This document shows positions 1-9,854 of a stretch of DNA of 64,000 nucleotides, piece by piece. The translations under genes were made by a program, and so were the position numbers. The notes beneath the pieces are model-generated. The model was not told the origin of the DNA and made no database searches. It saw nothing but the letters and a program-made list of their open reading frames with translations. The DNA comes from Paenibacillus catalpae. Its GTDB lineage: Bacteria; Bacillota; Bacilli; Paenibacillales; Paenibacillaceae. The stretch's first letter is position 1; each line of letters opens with the position of its first letter. Location: NCBI RefSeq assembly GCF_900112695.1, contig NZ_FOMT01000001.1, forward strand, positions 744,001 through 808,000. The letters are read 5' to 3'.

Positions 1-1
1 A

Positions 2-1462
2 ACGGCAATGGCAACCGCGGCCGTAGCCGCTCAGGGTCTTACCGGTGGTTTTGGCGTACCGAAAGCAGCAGCCGAAAAAACGGACATGCAGTGGCTTGCG
101 GGCGATCACCACGTGCACAGTGAATGGAGCGTTGGCTGGGATAACACGACAAATCCTCCGACTCCGATCCGTGGGGGAGACGCGATTTACCCGATCGTGA
201 AAAATGCCGCGATGGCAGACTCGTATGGGCTTGACTGGATGGTTTCAACCGACCATGGCGGTCCGAACCACTCCAAAGTCAACCTGGAGCAAGCATACCC
301 TGAGGTGCTGAAAGCCCGTGACGAGAATCCCGATCTAAAGCTGTTCTACGGCATGGAGTTTGATACGCCTGCCGCTGACCATAGTTCTCTCATCATCCCG
401 AAGTCGGATGCCGAGTCGCAGACGCTCTATGATATCGAAAGCAAATTCAATAAGCGCGATCCGTATCCGTCAGATCCGCAGCGCGATACGGAAACTAACA
501 TGATCGACGCGCTGAATTATATGAAAAATTTGGACTTGGCACCTGTATTGTTTGCTAATCACCCTGCGCGTTCGGCAAGCGGTGAAACCAAATGGGGGCA
601 AGATACGCCGCAAGAGTTCCGTAACTGGAACGATACGGCTCCGAACGTATCCGTTGGTATGGAAGGAGCGCCTGGACACCAGGCTGGCGCCATCAATCCT
701 GACGGCTCCATCGACCCGAAAGGCGACCGCGGCGGGTACGGCAACTACGCAACGATGGGCGGTTTCGACCAAATGACAGCAAAGGTTGGAGGTCTGTGGG
801 ACTCCATGCTGGGTGAAGGCCGTCATTGGTGGATCACCTCCACGTCGGATTCCCACGTGAACTGGCGAGACGGCGGAAGCGACTTCTGGCCAGGCGAATA
901 CTCCAAGACGTACGTCAAGGCCCAGGATACGTACAGCAGCATCCTTGACGGTCTGCGTAACGGCCGCATTTTTGTCACCACGGGCGACCTGATCAATCAG
1001 CTCGACGTGACGGCGCAAGCCGCAGGCAAGTCCCCTGCACATGCGCAGTCGAATGGCAACCGCGCATCGATTGGCGAAACACTTAAGATTCCTGGCAACG
1101 GCAAAGACGTAACGGTTACTATCACGTTCAAAGACCCGAATGCGAAGAACAACCATGGCGACAATCCGAAAGTGAACAGAGTGGATCTGATCATGGGCGA
1201 AGTGACGGGTAAAGTGGAAGATCGTTCCACAGCAGCGAACCCAACGACTAAAGTAGTTGCACGTTTCGATGAGAGCAGCTGGCAGCGCGACGGCGAGACG
1301 GTTACGGTTACTTACACGCTGAAGAATGTGAACAAAGACAGTTACATTCGGGTTCGCGGTACAAATACCAACGAACTTGAGCCGATTCTTGATCCGAAAG
1401 GCGAAAATCCGTGGTCGGATCTGTGGTTCTACTCGAACCCGATCTTCCTGCAGACGAAGTAA
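2..1462 (+). CDS. PHP-domain metallohydrolase, 5'-truncated by the window edge
   Basis: The reading frame is open to the first base, so the N-terminus is missing. What remains begins with an Ala-rich stretch ending in PKAAA, which looks like the end of an export signal peptide, so the enzyme is probably secreted. Metal-binding motifs of the PHP (polymerase and histidinol phosphatase) superfamily are visible: GDHHVHSEW near residue 33, STDHGG near 80, GMEFD near 116, FANHPA near 183 and STSDSHVNW near 277. The last 150 residues form a beta-rich tail. The best match is the CehA/McbA-like PHP phosphoesterase group. The substrate cannot be told from the sequence. An internal ATG at position 8 exists but has no visible ribosome binding site. 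A hairpin follows the stop codon. Confidence 0.85.
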   Translation, partial: TAMATAAVAAQGLTGGFGVPKAAAEKTDMQWLAGDHHVHSEWSVGWDNTTNPPTPIRGGDAIYPIVKNAAMADSYGLDWMVSTDHGGPNHSKVNLEQAYPEVLKARDENPDLKLFYGMEFDTPAADHSSLIIPKSDAESQTLYDIESKFNKRDPYPSDPQRDTETNMIDALNYMKNLDLAPVLFANHPARSASGETKWGQDTPQEFRNWNDTAPNVSVGMEGAPGHQAGAINPDGSIDPKGDRGGYGNYATMGGFDQMTAKVGGLWDSMLGEGRHWWITSTSDSHVNWRDGGSDFWPGEYSKTYVKAQDTYSSILDGLRNGRIFVTTGDLINQLDVTAQAAGKSPAHAQSNGNRASIGETLKIPGNGKDVTVTITFKDPNAKNNHGDNPKVNRVDLIMGEVTGKVEDRSTAANPTTKVVARFDESSWQRDGETVTVTYTLKNVNKDSYIRVRGTNTNELEPILDPKGENPWSDLWFYSNPIFLQTK

Positions 1463-1473
1463 GGTTGCGAGGA

Positions 1474-1500
1474 AGGGGAGCGTCATGCTCCCCTCCTTAT
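1474..1500 (+). terminator. Hairpin after the PHP gene
   Basis: An 8-bp stem (1474-1481 with 1487-1494, core GGGGAGC) closes a 5-base loop a few bases after the PHP stop codon. It is followed by a T-rich but interrupted tail, so termination may be leaky. Confidence 0.5.
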
Positions 1501-1515
1501 TAATGAAGAAGGGTT

Positions 1516-2607
1516 GTGTCAGAGAACGTGAGATGTACATGGCTTTTCGTGTTGATATTGCTAATGCTTGTCGTTGCGCCTTCGCTTGCCAGCGCCCACA
1601 CCAATAATAGCGAAGGATTTTCGTTAATTGAAGTGAAGAACACCAGCATTGATTACCAGCTTCAACTGGATGCGGTCGAACTAAGCCATGCCGTTGGGTT
1701 TCAGGTAGATGAACAGGCTAGCGCGGTTCCCGAAAAGCTCAAATCCATAATCAGCGAAAATAAGGTTCCGATTGAGGAATATTTGAATACACACATCCTG
1801 ATGTATGCGGACAGTATGCCTGTTAATGGAACTGTTACTACAATCGGCATAACGAAGATAAACGAAAAGCTCTTTGCGAATCTTTCCATTTCGTATGCTA
1901 TAAAAAAGGCGCCAGAAAATCTGATTGTCAAATACAATATCATCTTTGAAAGCGACCCGAGTCATGCCAATATGGCGAAAGTAATCATGAATGGGAAGCA
2001 GCAGGAATTCATCTTCACCTATGAAGTCAGGGAGCTTAATATCGGTGAAATGAGCGCTTTCACGAAGATTAAGCAGTTCTTCGTGCTTGGCTTAAAACAC
2101 ATCTTTACAGGCTATGACCATATTTTGTTTGTAATCAGCCTGTTGATTGGCGCGATGACGGTCCGTCATATCTTGTCCCTTGTCACCGCCTTTACCATTG
2201 CGCATAGCCTGACGCTTGCTCTTGCGACACTCGACATCGTGCAGCTTCCCGGTAAACTTGTGGAGTCGGCGATTGCGCTCAGCATTGTGTACGTGGCGCT
2301 TAAGAACATTTTCACCCCTGAATCCAAACATGCTCCTTGGATCGCATTTGCATTTGGACTCATTCACGGATTTGGATTTGCAGGCATTCTATCAGAACTC
2401 CATTTAGGCAAAAGCCATTTGGCCGCGGCGCTTGTATCGTTTAATTTGGGGATTGAAGCGGGACAGCTCCTAATCGTTACCCTTGTATTCCCGATTCTTC
2501 TCTACCTCAGTAAGAACCTCGTGCGAATTAATAAATGGGTGACGCCGAGCATCTCAACGGCCGTGCTTTTGTTTGGATTTGTGTGGTTTATCGAACGTGC
2601 ATTCTAG
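1516..2607 (+). CDS. HupE/UreJ family membrane protein
   Basis: This is a putative integral membrane protein of the HupE/UreJ_2 family, whose hydrogenase- and urease-linked members are thought to move nickel or other metals. An N-terminal hydrophobic signal (about residues 5-30, ending ASAHT) is followed by an exported domain of about 160 residues and then six or so membrane segments from about residue 190. Family-type signatures GYDHILFVISL and IHGFGFAGIL contain the conserved His and Asp residues. Start: GTG 1516 directly after AAGAAGGG, or GTG 1528 a few codons later; both keep the signal sequence. No hydrogenase, urease or other metal enzyme lies nearby, so the cargo is unknown. Confidence 0.8.
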   Translation: MSENVRCTWLFVLILLMLVVAPSLASAHTNNSEGFSLIEVKNTSIDYQLQLDAVELSHAVGFQVDEQASAVPEKLKSIISENKVPIEEYLNTHILMYADSMPVNGTVTTIGITKINEKLFANLSISYAIKKAPENLIVKYNIIFESDPSHANMAKVIMNGKQQEFIFTYEVRELNIGEMSAFTKIKQFFVLGLKHIFTGYDHILFVISLLIGAMTVRHILSLVTAFTIAHSLTLALATLDIVQLPGKLVESAIALSIVYVALKNIFTPESKHAPWIAFAFGLIHGFGFAGILSELHLGKSHLAAALVSFNLGIEAGQLLIVTLVFPILLYLSKNLVRINKWVTPSISTAVLLFGFVWFIERAF

Positions 2608-2671
2608 ACAATTATTTCAGTTAAGACATACGAATATCACTAAGATTAAAGCCCATAAGTCATTATTATAG

Positions 2672-3634
2672 CTAAATTGAGGGGAACTCATTATAGCGGC
2701 TAACAATTCGGTGATTGGGTGCAGGATTCGAGAGGATGAATGCCTCGATCTCTATTTTGCTTGGAATGCTGTCTTGAGCCCCTGATTTTGCGACAGCTAA
2801 TGCTGCTGCTGCGGATGCGAATTTTACTCCTTCACTGAGTGTTTGACCACTCATCCATGCCGAAGCGAATGCGCCAATAAAGGTATCGCCGGCAGCAGTG
2901 GTATCAACCGCCTGGACAGAATAGGCCTCGAGGTAAGTAATTTGCTTAAATTCATCAACAAATAATAAACCTTTGCTGCCCATCGTCAAGATAACACGGC
3001 GAATACCGCTATGCAGAAGTTGATAAACAGCCTGAATGGCATCATTTTCGCTCGAAATAGATACAGCGGTCAATATTTCCGCTTCTGATTCATTGAGAAT
3101 TAAAGTATGAATAAGCGGGAATAAGTCATTTGGCATAACAAAGGCAGGTGCGGGATTCAGCCAGACCGGAATTCCGTACTCATTCGCTGTTTGGAGGATA
3201 GCTCGAGTCACTTCCCATGGGATTTCATTCTGAAGTAAAATCAATCCGGCATCGATCCACATTTGATCAGGGAGATCCTGATCGGACAAGAGTTTATTAG
3301 CTCCTGGGGACAGGACAATATAATTCTCTCCCTCGCTGTTTACCGTAATGAAAGCTAGACCCGATCCGCCGTCTTTTGGAAGGACGTAATCTATTCCTAC
3401 GTCCTTGTCCTGCAAGGAGTGCAGCAAGGTTGCTCTGAAAGCATCCTTGCCGACTGCTCCTACCATTTGGACTCTGGAACAAGCCATGGCTGCAGCTACA
3501 GCCTGATTAGCTCCTTTCCCGCCTGGGTGATATTGTGTATGCAGTCCTTCAACCGTTTGACCTGGAAGGGGGAACTGATCAAGCTTGTTTACAATGTCCA
3601 TATTTATACTGCCTGCCACATAAATAGATTTCAT
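2672..3634 (-). CDS. rbsK: Ribokinase
   Basis: A PfkB-family sugar kinase of 320 residues, the usual length for ribokinase, which phosphorylates D-ribose to ribose 5-phosphate in the cytoplasm. It shows the N-terminal GSINMD strand, the substrate-binding GGKGANQA motif near residue 38 and the catalytic, anion-hole motif DTTAAGDTF near residue 245, whose Asp is the base. The ATG at 3634 is preceded by GAGAGG. It is divergent from the ADP-ribosylglycohydrolase gene across a 180-base shared control region. No ribose transporter lies next to it, so the ribose may come from inside the cell, for instance from ADP-ribose turnover. That link is an inference from position only. Confidence 0.9.
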   Translation of the reverse strand: MKSIYVAGSINMDIVNKLDQFPLPGQTVEGLHTQYHPGGKGANQAVAAAMACSRVQMVGAVGKDAFRATLLHSLQDKDVGIDYVLPKDGGSGLAFITVNSEGENYIVLSPGANKLLSDQDLPDQMWIDAGLILLQNEIPWEVTRAILQTANEYGIPVWLNPAPAFVMPNDLFPLIHTLILNESEAEILTAVSISSENDAIQAVYQLLHSGIRRVILTMGSKGLLFVDEFKQITYLEAYSVQAVDTTAAGDTFIGAFASAWMSGQTLSEGVKFASAAAALAVAKSGAQDSIPSKIEIEAFILSNPAPNHRIVSRYNEFPSI

Positions 3635-3816
3635 AGTGAAAATCGTTCCTCTCGCTTTATAATTTAATCGCCATTATAAGGCTTGGTTCTTTCTAGTGGT
3701 ATGCACTTTGATGATTTCACAAGAAATGAGAATGAGTCGCATATTTTGGGAAGAAATTCAGTCCGTTCTCCAATAGACTTGAAGCAAGATATAAATACAC
3801 TATTGGAGGTAAAAAG

Positions 3817-5202
3817 ATGGCTGGATGGGCTAGTCTTAAAGATTTATTGATCGCGGAAGTGAAGCAGCGAAGCGACGAAGGATGCTTGGTGGATGGGTTC
3901 CTGGCACGAATTGAAGCATCCGGTGACAGTCAATCGGAGCTAATGAAGATTTATGAACAATTATGTGCTTTGGAGCCAAAGCATCCAAATAAAGAGGAAC
4001 CTGATGAATTGGAGGAAATCCGGCGGCTTCGTCCGAACGGTCCCCGCCAATTGGACAAAGAGCTCAGTCATGAACAATGGTCAGATAAGTTCTATGGCGC
4101 ATGGCTCGGGAGAGCTATTGGCTGTGCGTTAGGAAAACCGCTCGAGTGGCCTAATTTCATGGCGGGCTCGCATGGGAGAGCAGGCTGGGAGAACGTGCAC
4201 TTATGGTTCAAGGGAGCAGATGCTTGGCCGATTAACGGTTATACCCCGGGCCACTCCACAGCGAAGGATGAATTTGGGATCGAGCTCGCTTCCTGGGGCT
4301 CTGCGAGTACAAGAGAACGTATTTCCTACATGGAAACGGATGATGATATTCGTTATACCGTGCTTGGTTTAATGATGCTTGAAAGAAAAGGCCATGATTG
4401 GGATTCCTGGGACATAGGCAAGCTTTGGCATGAGGTCTTGTCCTATAATCAGGTTTGTACGGCTGAAACACAGTCCTATCTGAATTTCGCCCAAGTTACG
4501 TGTCATTATGGGGAACAAGGCAGGCCGGCCGATTGGAAGCAGAAGAGAAATTGGGTGCGCACTTATTTGAATCCCTATCGTGAATTTATCGGCGCGCAAA
4601 TTCGCGCAGACGGCTTCGCCTATGGAGCGGCAGGCCAGCCAGAGCTGGCAGCTGATTTCGCATGGCGGGATGCTTCCTTCTCGCATGTTCGTAACGGAAT
4701 TTATGGTGAAATGTTCGTGGCTGCCATGATCGCGGCCGCGTTTGTGGAATCAGATCCGTTAAGAATTGTAGAGATCGGGCTAAGCGAGATCCCTGCAAAC
4801 TGCCGTCTGGCACAGGATATTCATAAAGCTGTAGAAATTGCTCGAAGTACAGAAGACCAGCTCGCTTTAGTTGAGCAGATTTGGAATGCCTTTAAGCATT
4901 ACGATCCCGTGCATACGAATAATAATGCTGCCTTGGTAGCAGCATCCCTCGTATTTGCTAAAGGAGATTTTAATAAGGCTATCTCTACATCGGTGCTGGG
5001 AGGGTGGGATACCGATTGCAATGGAGCCACGGTAGGTTCCATCATGGGTGCCTCGCTTGGTGCCAAGCAATTGCCAAGCCATTGGGTTGAACCTCTCCAC
5101 GATACTTTGTATTCGGCCGTTATTGGCTTTCACCCGATTGCGATTTCGGAGTGTGCGCGAAGAAGTCATAACGTTTATTTGAAATTGAAAGAGCAGCAGT
5201 AA
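3817..5202 (+). CDS. ADP-ribosylglycohydrolase family protein
   Basis: A 461-residue member of the ADP-ribosylglycohydrolase (DraG/ARH) superfamily, dinuclear-magnesium enzymes that cut ADP-ribose from proteins or act on related N-glycosides. An N-terminal extension of about 90 residues precedes the core. The core shows FYGAWLGRAIGCALGKPLE near residue 92, the metal motif ETDDDIRYT near 172 and the C-terminal metal motif WDTDCNGATVGS near 397. The start ATG follows TTGGAGGT at good spacing. Because several sugar-linked genes surround it, it may act on a small nucleoside-like glycoside and not on a protein. A weak hairpin terminator and an AraC regulator follow. Confidence 0.88.
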   Translation: MAGWASLKDLLIAEVKQRSDEGCLVDGFLARIEASGDSQSELMKIYEQLCALEPKHPNKEEPDELEEIRRLRPNGPRQLDKELSHEQWSDKFYGAWLGRAIGCALGKPLEWPNFMAGSHGRAGWENVHLWFKGADAWPINGYTPGHSTAKDEFGIELASWGSASTRERISYMETDDDIRYTVLGLMMLERKGHDWDSWDIGKLWHEVLSYNQVCTAETQSYLNFAQVTCHYGEQGRPADWKQKRNWVRTYLNPYREFIGAQIRADGFAYGAAGQPELAADFAWRDASFSHVRNGIYGEMFVAAMIAAAFVESDPLRIVEIGLSEIPANCRLAQDIHKAVEIARSTEDQLALVEQIWNAFKHYDPVHTNNNAALVAASLVFAKGDFNKAISTSVLGGWDTDCNGATVGSIMGASLGAKQLPSHWVEPLHDTLYSAVIGFHPIAISECARRSHNVYLKLKEQQ

Positions 5203-5227
5203 ACATGCCATTAACGCGATAAGGATT

Positions 5228-5269
5228 AACGTCCAAATGAGGAGCATTATTCCCCATTCGGGCGTTTTT
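5228..5269 (+). terminator. Imperfect terminator hairpin after the ADP-ribosylglycohydrolase gene
   Basis: A long imperfect stem (about 5228-5243 with 5251-5265, ends AACG and CGTT) is followed by a run of five T. Confidence 0.55.
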
Positions 5270-5318
5270 CAGTTACAATGAATAAAAAGCTGATTCTTAT
5301 CTTAGGAAGGTATGGCAC

Positions 5319-6170
5319 ATGATACTGCATATTACATACGAGGATAATGAACTTCCCATTAATAGTTTCAAATGGACGCCGAGCTTCGAGCTGGAGACTC
5401 AGCATCATCATCAAAGCTTTGAGATGGGCTTATGTCTTTCGGGGAGCGGGCAGTTTTATTTTGGGGGCACCGTTTATCCCGTAGTCCCAGGCGATATTTT
5501 TGTTGTGAATATACTGGAGAATCATATCGCCCAATCGGATCAGGGCTCACCATGTGAGTTTGTATTCCTTAACTTTGATTCGGGGCTGCTTGCCAAGGAA
5601 GAGCCCGAACTTATGGTGCCTTTTCGCTATTATCCGTTTCATTTTCAGAACCGGTTACACGGTAATACCGATAGTATGGAACGTCTGCGGTCGATGATAA
5701 AGCAGATTTATGTGGAGAAGGAAGAGCGTGCTCCTGGTTATCGAACGGCGGTCAAAAGCCTGCTGATGACGATATGCGTGGAGCTTCTCCGAATGTCCAA
5801 GGACGAAATCAGCAGTACGACATGGCTGGATGGCATGCGAAACTATGAGCATATCAGGCCGGTGCTGCAATATATGGATCAGCATTACCAAAGGGAAATC
5901 AGCTTATCTCAATTAGCTTCGTTATTTCATATCAGTCAGTCGCATTTATCACGATTAATATTGGAAGCAACAGGGAGAAAGTTTAAAATTTATATGTCTA
6001 CGCTTCGTATACAACACGCTAAGCGATTATTAGCGACGACTGTTATGCCGGTTACTGAAATATGCTACGAATGCGGGTTCCAAAGCATGGCAACCTTTTA
6101 TCGCAATTTCAAACAATTTGTAGAAATGTCACCTGAAGATTATAGACGCGTCATGCTGACGATAGTGTAA
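5319..6170 (+). CDS. AraC family transcriptional regulator
   Basis: A 283-residue regulator with an N-terminal AraC-ligand-binding cupin (about residues 20-130; HHHQSFEMGLCL and GDIFVVN are typical cupin strands) and a C-terminal double helix-turn-helix (about 185-283; LSQLASLFHISQSHLSRL and PVTEICYECGFQSMATFYRNFK). Such proteins usually bind a sugar and activate a neighbouring operon. The start ATG has AGGAAGG upstream. It lies downstream of the ribokinase and ADP-ribosylglycohydrolase pair and is the likely regulator of that pair, by position. A strong hairpin follows. Confidence 0.88.
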   Translation: MILHITYEDNELPINSFKWTPSFELETQHHHQSFEMGLCLSGSGQFYFGGTVYPVVPGDIFVVNILENHIAQSDQGSPCEFVFLNFDSGLLAKEEPELMVPFRYYPFHFQNRLHGNTDSMERLRSMIKQIYVEKEERAPGYRTAVKSLLMTICVELLRMSKDEISSTTWLDGMRNYEHIRPVLQYMDQHYQREISLSQLASLFHISQSHLSRLILEATGRKFKIYMSTLRIQHAKRLLATTVMPVTEICYECGFQSMATFYRNFKQFVEMSPEDYRRVMLTIV

Positions 6171-6179
6171 GGGTAACAG

Positions 6180-6218
6180 ACAAACAGCCGCAGAAGATTA
6201 ACTCCTGCGGCTGTTTGT
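6180..6218. terminator. Bidirectional terminator
   Basis: A perfect 14-bp stem (6180-6193 with 6205-6218) with an 11-base loop sits between the convergent AraC gene and the YesN-like gene. It has A-rich and T-rich flanks and can serve both strands. Confidence 0.8.
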
Positions 6219-6235
6219 TATGACTGTATCCTTAA

Positions 6236-7891
6236 TTAGGTTATGCTGCCCGATGCATCCCGGTACTCCTGCGGTGTCATTCCGAAAAATTTCTTGAACA
6301 GCTTGATGAAATAGGGCGGGTTCTGATAGCCGATTTTGCTGCAGATCTGATAAATGCGATCGTCCGTCTGTTTGAGTAAATAAGCTGCTTTCTCCATCTT
6401 GAGGCGGATAATGTATTCGCTGATGTTCTCACCTGTTTCGGTTTTGAAAATTTTGGACAAGTAAACCGGATGCATGTGGATATGATCGGCAATCTTCTGA
6501 AGCGTTACATCCTCTGCAAGGTTGGCATTAATGTAGCGCTGGATCTGCTGAATTGAGCTGTTTTTGGCTGTTGCCATCGATTGATTCATGTCCTCATAGA
6601 ACAGCCCCACAACCTGAAGTGCCCATTCCTTTAACTGCTTTACACTTAGAAATGGCTTATGGGAAACGAAGGGCTCATAAGCAGCACCCAGAAGCTCTTC
6701 AAGCAACTTGCCGTTTTTGTGAGCGGCATAAGCAAAAGCAGCGCCGAGTTGGAAAAATACTTCCGTCAGCTGTTCATGGGAATCCAGGCCGTTAGACTCC
6801 ATCTCGCTTGTAATGGCTTCAAGCTTGGACAGGGTCATATCTCTTTGTCCCATATCCAGGATCTGCATCATGGTTGGAGTCTCGTATAAACTATTGATGG
6901 ATCGCATAGCGGTACCCGTAGTCAGGTTATCTCCTGTGGTCATGAACATATCTTGATCATTGCCGACGCTTCGGCGAATCGTTGTCACGCAGGCTTGATA
7001 CAGGCCCGATACGTCTGTGGCCAATATCCCCCATGAGCTTATGACAACGGAGATTTTTCCTTTAAGAAAAGTCCGTACGTTTTCCTGCAGCTTCAGCATC
7101 GTTTGTTCCAATAGTCGGGATAACTGCGCTTCCGGATCAGGATAAGCAGCTAATTTCTCGGCCTTGCTTGCTTTCATTTTGATGAGAAGCACCAGGTAGT
7201 CATACGAATCTTTTCCTGCTACGAGATCAAAATGTGCGCCGAAGGTTTCTTCCGCAATGTTAAAGATGGCATATTCGAAAAGGGCCAGACTGCTGGAATC
7301 AAACTTGGAGAAACCGTCTTCCAGCCGAAGGACTGCTATGGCAATGGAGTCTTCCCCTTGCATAGGAATATGCAGCATCTCCAGCTTGGACTGAAGCTCT
7401 TCGCTGCCAAAGCGCTTGCCCTTGATCAGATCGTTAAGCAGGTTCGCCCGTAGAAGAGGGGCTTGTTCTTTCAAGGCAGCAAATACTTTTTTCTGGGTCA
7501 AAAGCTCTGCCCACTCCGCGGTCAACAGATCTTTCATTCGAGCAACGGCCTGTATGATCTCTTCGTCGCTTGCCGGTTTAATTAAATATTCCGTGACCTG
7601 TGAGGACATCGCTTGCTTGGCATAATTAAAATCCGCATATCCGGAATGGACGATGCATTTCAGCCGGGAATTGGCTTCCCGAATCGTTTCGATCAATTCG
7701 AGCCCGCTCAGCTCGGGCATGCGAATATCGGTAATGACGATGTCTATAACATGCGTATTGATGACTTGAAGAGCTTCCTTGCCCGAATATGCCCGGTAGA
7801 CCTGCTCGATTCCGATCTCTTCCCAATTAATAGTCTCAGCCAGAGAATCGACAACCAGATGCTCGTCATCAACAATGAGTAATTGATACAT
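6236..7891 (-). CDS. YesN-type two-component response regulator
   Basis: A 551-residue cytoplasmic response regulator. The receiver domain is at residues 1-120, with acidic pocket VDDEH, phospho-acceptor Asp in TDIRMP near residue 55 and the conserved Lys in LIKPAS. A long linker with no recognised domain follows, then a C-terminal AraC helix-turn-helix pair (about 445-545; ADHIHMHPVYLSKIFK and PPYFIKLFKKFFGMTPQEYR). This architecture is the YesN class that pairs with YesM-type kinases to switch on sugar ABC importers. It begins 2 bases after the kinase stop codon, so the two are translationally linked, and it is divergent from the importer genes it probably controls. Confidence 0.93.
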   Translation of the reverse strand: MYQLLIVDDEHLVVDSLAETINWEEIGIEQVYRAYSGKEALQVINTHVIDIVITDIRMPELSGLELIETIREANSRLKCIVHSGYADFNYAKQAMSSQVTEYLIKPASDEEIIQAVARMKDLLTAEWAELLTQKKVFAALKEQAPLLRANLLNDLIKGKRFGSEELQSKLEMLHIPMQGEDSIAIAVLRLEDGFSKFDSSSLALFEYAIFNIAEETFGAHFDLVAGKDSYDYLVLLIKMKASKAEKLAAYPDPEAQLSRLLEQTMLKLQENVRTFLKGKISVVISSWGILATDVSGLYQACVTTIRRSVGNDQDMFMTTGDNLTTGTAMRSINSLYETPTMMQILDMGQRDMTLSKLEAITSEMESNGLDSHEQLTEVFFQLGAAFAYAAHKNGKLLEELLGAAYEPFVSHKPFLSVKQLKEWALQVVGLFYEDMNQSMATAKNSSIQQIQRYINANLAEDVTLQKIADHIHMHPVYLSKIFKTETGENISEYIIRLKMEKAAYLLKQTDDRIYQICSKIGYQNPPYFIKLFKKFFGMTPQEYRDASGSIT

Positions 7892-7893
7892 AA

Positions 7894-9633
7894 CTAGCCC
7901 TCCATATTTTTAATTGGCCATATAAGCGATATTTTCAAGCCGCCCAACGCGGCTTCTTCCATTTCTATACGTGCATCCGGGCCGTAGTGAAGGAGCAGAC
8001 GCTGTGCAACATTCCACAGCCCGCATAAGTTGTCTTCATTGCTTGCTTTCATAATGCGATGCAGGAGAGCAGCACGTTTGTCCAGGGCAAGCCCAACCCC
8101 ATTATCTTCTACAGACAACCGGTAGAATCCGTCTTCCTGGCAGCCGTTCACCCGAATCCAGCCTGCTTGTGACAGGGGAGCTAGCCCATGTATGATGGCG
8201 TTCTCAACCAAAGGCTGCAGGATGAGCCGCGGTACTTCAAGTGCTCGCATATTGTCGGAACAATCGATCTCATAGTTCATTTTGTGCATGCGCAGCTTAT
8301 GGATCTCCAGGTAATTGCGGATAAGTTCCAGCTCTTCTTGAAGGGTGGACGTAGGATTCTCCAGACGAGTTGCATAGCGGTAATAGGCGCCAAGATTCAG
8401 CGTCATGGAGATGACCGCAGCTTCGTTGCCCATCTTTGCGCTGTATTGAATAAAGTTCAGGCTGTTGTACAGAAAATGCGGATCAATCTGCGATTGCAGA
8501 TGCTTGAGCGTAGCTTCCTGCAGACGGATTCGTGATTCATAGACCGTTTCAATTAACTCCTTAATCTGGTGAGCCATCGTGTTGAACTGGTTGATCAGGA
8601 ACTGGAATTCATTTTTAGGCGTGTAAGTAATTTGTACATTATAATCACCTCGCGTGATGGAACGAACGCTGGAGACTAGCTTCAGGATCGGTTTTTGCAC
8701 ATTGCGGTAAATGAGGAAGGACAACGTTAAGGCTAGTCCGATCAAGATGGCCAATGAAACCATAAAAATTTTGCTGGATCGGGAGATCGGCGCCAATACA
8801 TCATTTAAGGGCAGAAAATCCACCAAATACCAATTGAGAGAATGGGATAACTGATAGGTAACAATATATTTTTTTCCATTCATTTGAACGGTTTCGTTGC
8901 CTGACTCTTTCAATTTGGATTCATTCAAATGTCTCAGCAGAATAGCGATTTGCGGCTTTTCCGAATAACTGTTCATAATGGGGGCAATTCCCGGCTTAAA
9001 TAGAAACGGGTCATGAATACTGCCATTACTTTTAAAGGTGTCCAGCATTTTGATAATGTTTTGCGTCGGGAAAGAAATCTCGGTCAACAAGCGGTAGGAG
9101 GATACAGCCTTATTCTCCATTAAATTAGGCTCTACGAAATATCTTAAAAAATAAGGCGAGCTCCCGTACCGGTAATCCGGGGACGTATAGGTCCATTCCG
9201 TACTCAGATGTTTTTGAAGAAAGGATTCATTATAGGCGATATTTCCCGTATTGGAAATAGCCTCCTTGGCACTGGGAGAATAAACGGCAATTTGATTATC
9301 CCATGCCATCGAAGAGCTGTTGAGCTTCAGCTTCTCCTGTATATTCGATACGATTAAAAACTTGTCGTAAGGAAAATGAACCTCTTCATAATTAAGGTAA
9401 GACCTTACGGCGCTATCCCGTTCCATAATAAGAGCAAACGTGGACAGCTGATCAACCATTGTATCCATTTGATTGGTTAATAGCTGCATATTAGAGGAGC
9501 TTGATTTTAGAATCTCCTTCCGAACGACCGTATTGCTTGTTTGATTCGTGTAAAAGTTGAGGGCAAGCAGCGGCAGGAGTATACCGATCAGAATAAAGTT
9601 AAACTTGGCAAAGGTGCTGAATCGAAGTGGCAT
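7894..9633 (-). CDS. YesM-type sensor histidine kinase
   Basis: A membrane histidine kinase of 579 residues from the chosen ATG at 9633, which has GGGAGG seven bases upstream; the frame could extend 28 codons further but without a ribosome binding site. Order: membrane segment 10-30, large extracellular sensor 31-285, second membrane segment about 290-310, HAMP linker, His_kinase domain with phospho-acceptor in QSQIDPHFLYNSLN, then HATPase_c with N box LVENAIIHG and DNGVGL. This is the YesM/LytS class that senses an extracellular oligosaccharide or a loaded binding protein. It is cotranscribed with the YesN-like regulator. Confidence 0.93.
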   Translation of the reverse strand: MPLRFSTFAKFNFILIGILLPLLALNFYTNQTSNTVVRKEILKSSSSNMQLLTNQMDTMVDQLSTFALIMERDSAVRSYLNYEEVHFPYDKFLIVSNIQEKLKLNSSSMAWDNQIAVYSPSAKEAISNTGNIAYNESFLQKHLSTEWTYTSPDYRYGSSPYFLRYFVEPNLMENKAVSSYRLLTEISFPTQNIIKMLDTFKSNGSIHDPFLFKPGIAPIMNSYSEKPQIAILLRHLNESKLKESGNETVQMNGKKYIVTYQLSHSLNWYLVDFLPLNDVLAPISRSSKIFMVSLAILIGLALTLSFLIYRNVQKPILKLVSSVRSITRGDYNVQITYTPKNEFQFLINQFNTMAHQIKELIETVYESRIRLQEATLKHLQSQIDPHFLYNSLNFIQYSAKMGNEAAVISMTLNLGAYYRYATRLENPTSTLQEELELIRNYLEIHKLRMHKMNYEIDCSDNMRALEVPRLILQPLVENAIIHGLAPLSQAGWIRVNGCQEDGFYRLSVEDNGVGLALDKRAALLHRIMKASNEDNLCGLWNVAQRLLLHYGPDARIEMEEAALGGLKISLIWPIKNMEG

Positions 9634-9854
9634 GGATACCTCCCGAGTACAATTAAATGATTGGTTCATTCGACATAGGCTTATCATATCGGGAAACTTG
9701 TGCAGATGGAAGAGCAAGGCATGCAGGCGGGAACGAATGATGCAAAGTGATTAAGAAAACATATCGAATCTTAAATTCGTCTTCTATCAGCCGGAAAATG
9801 AGGATGATAAGATTTAAACGTAGACAGACGATACGACATAAAGGAGCGAAAACA

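Noticed and set aside
470..1540. A 356-codon open frame antisense to the PHP metallohydrolase
   Set aside because: It lies fully opposite a gene with clear catalytic motifs, has no ribosome binding site or recognisable domain, and is Cys/Arg-rich in the way of reverse-frame shadows.
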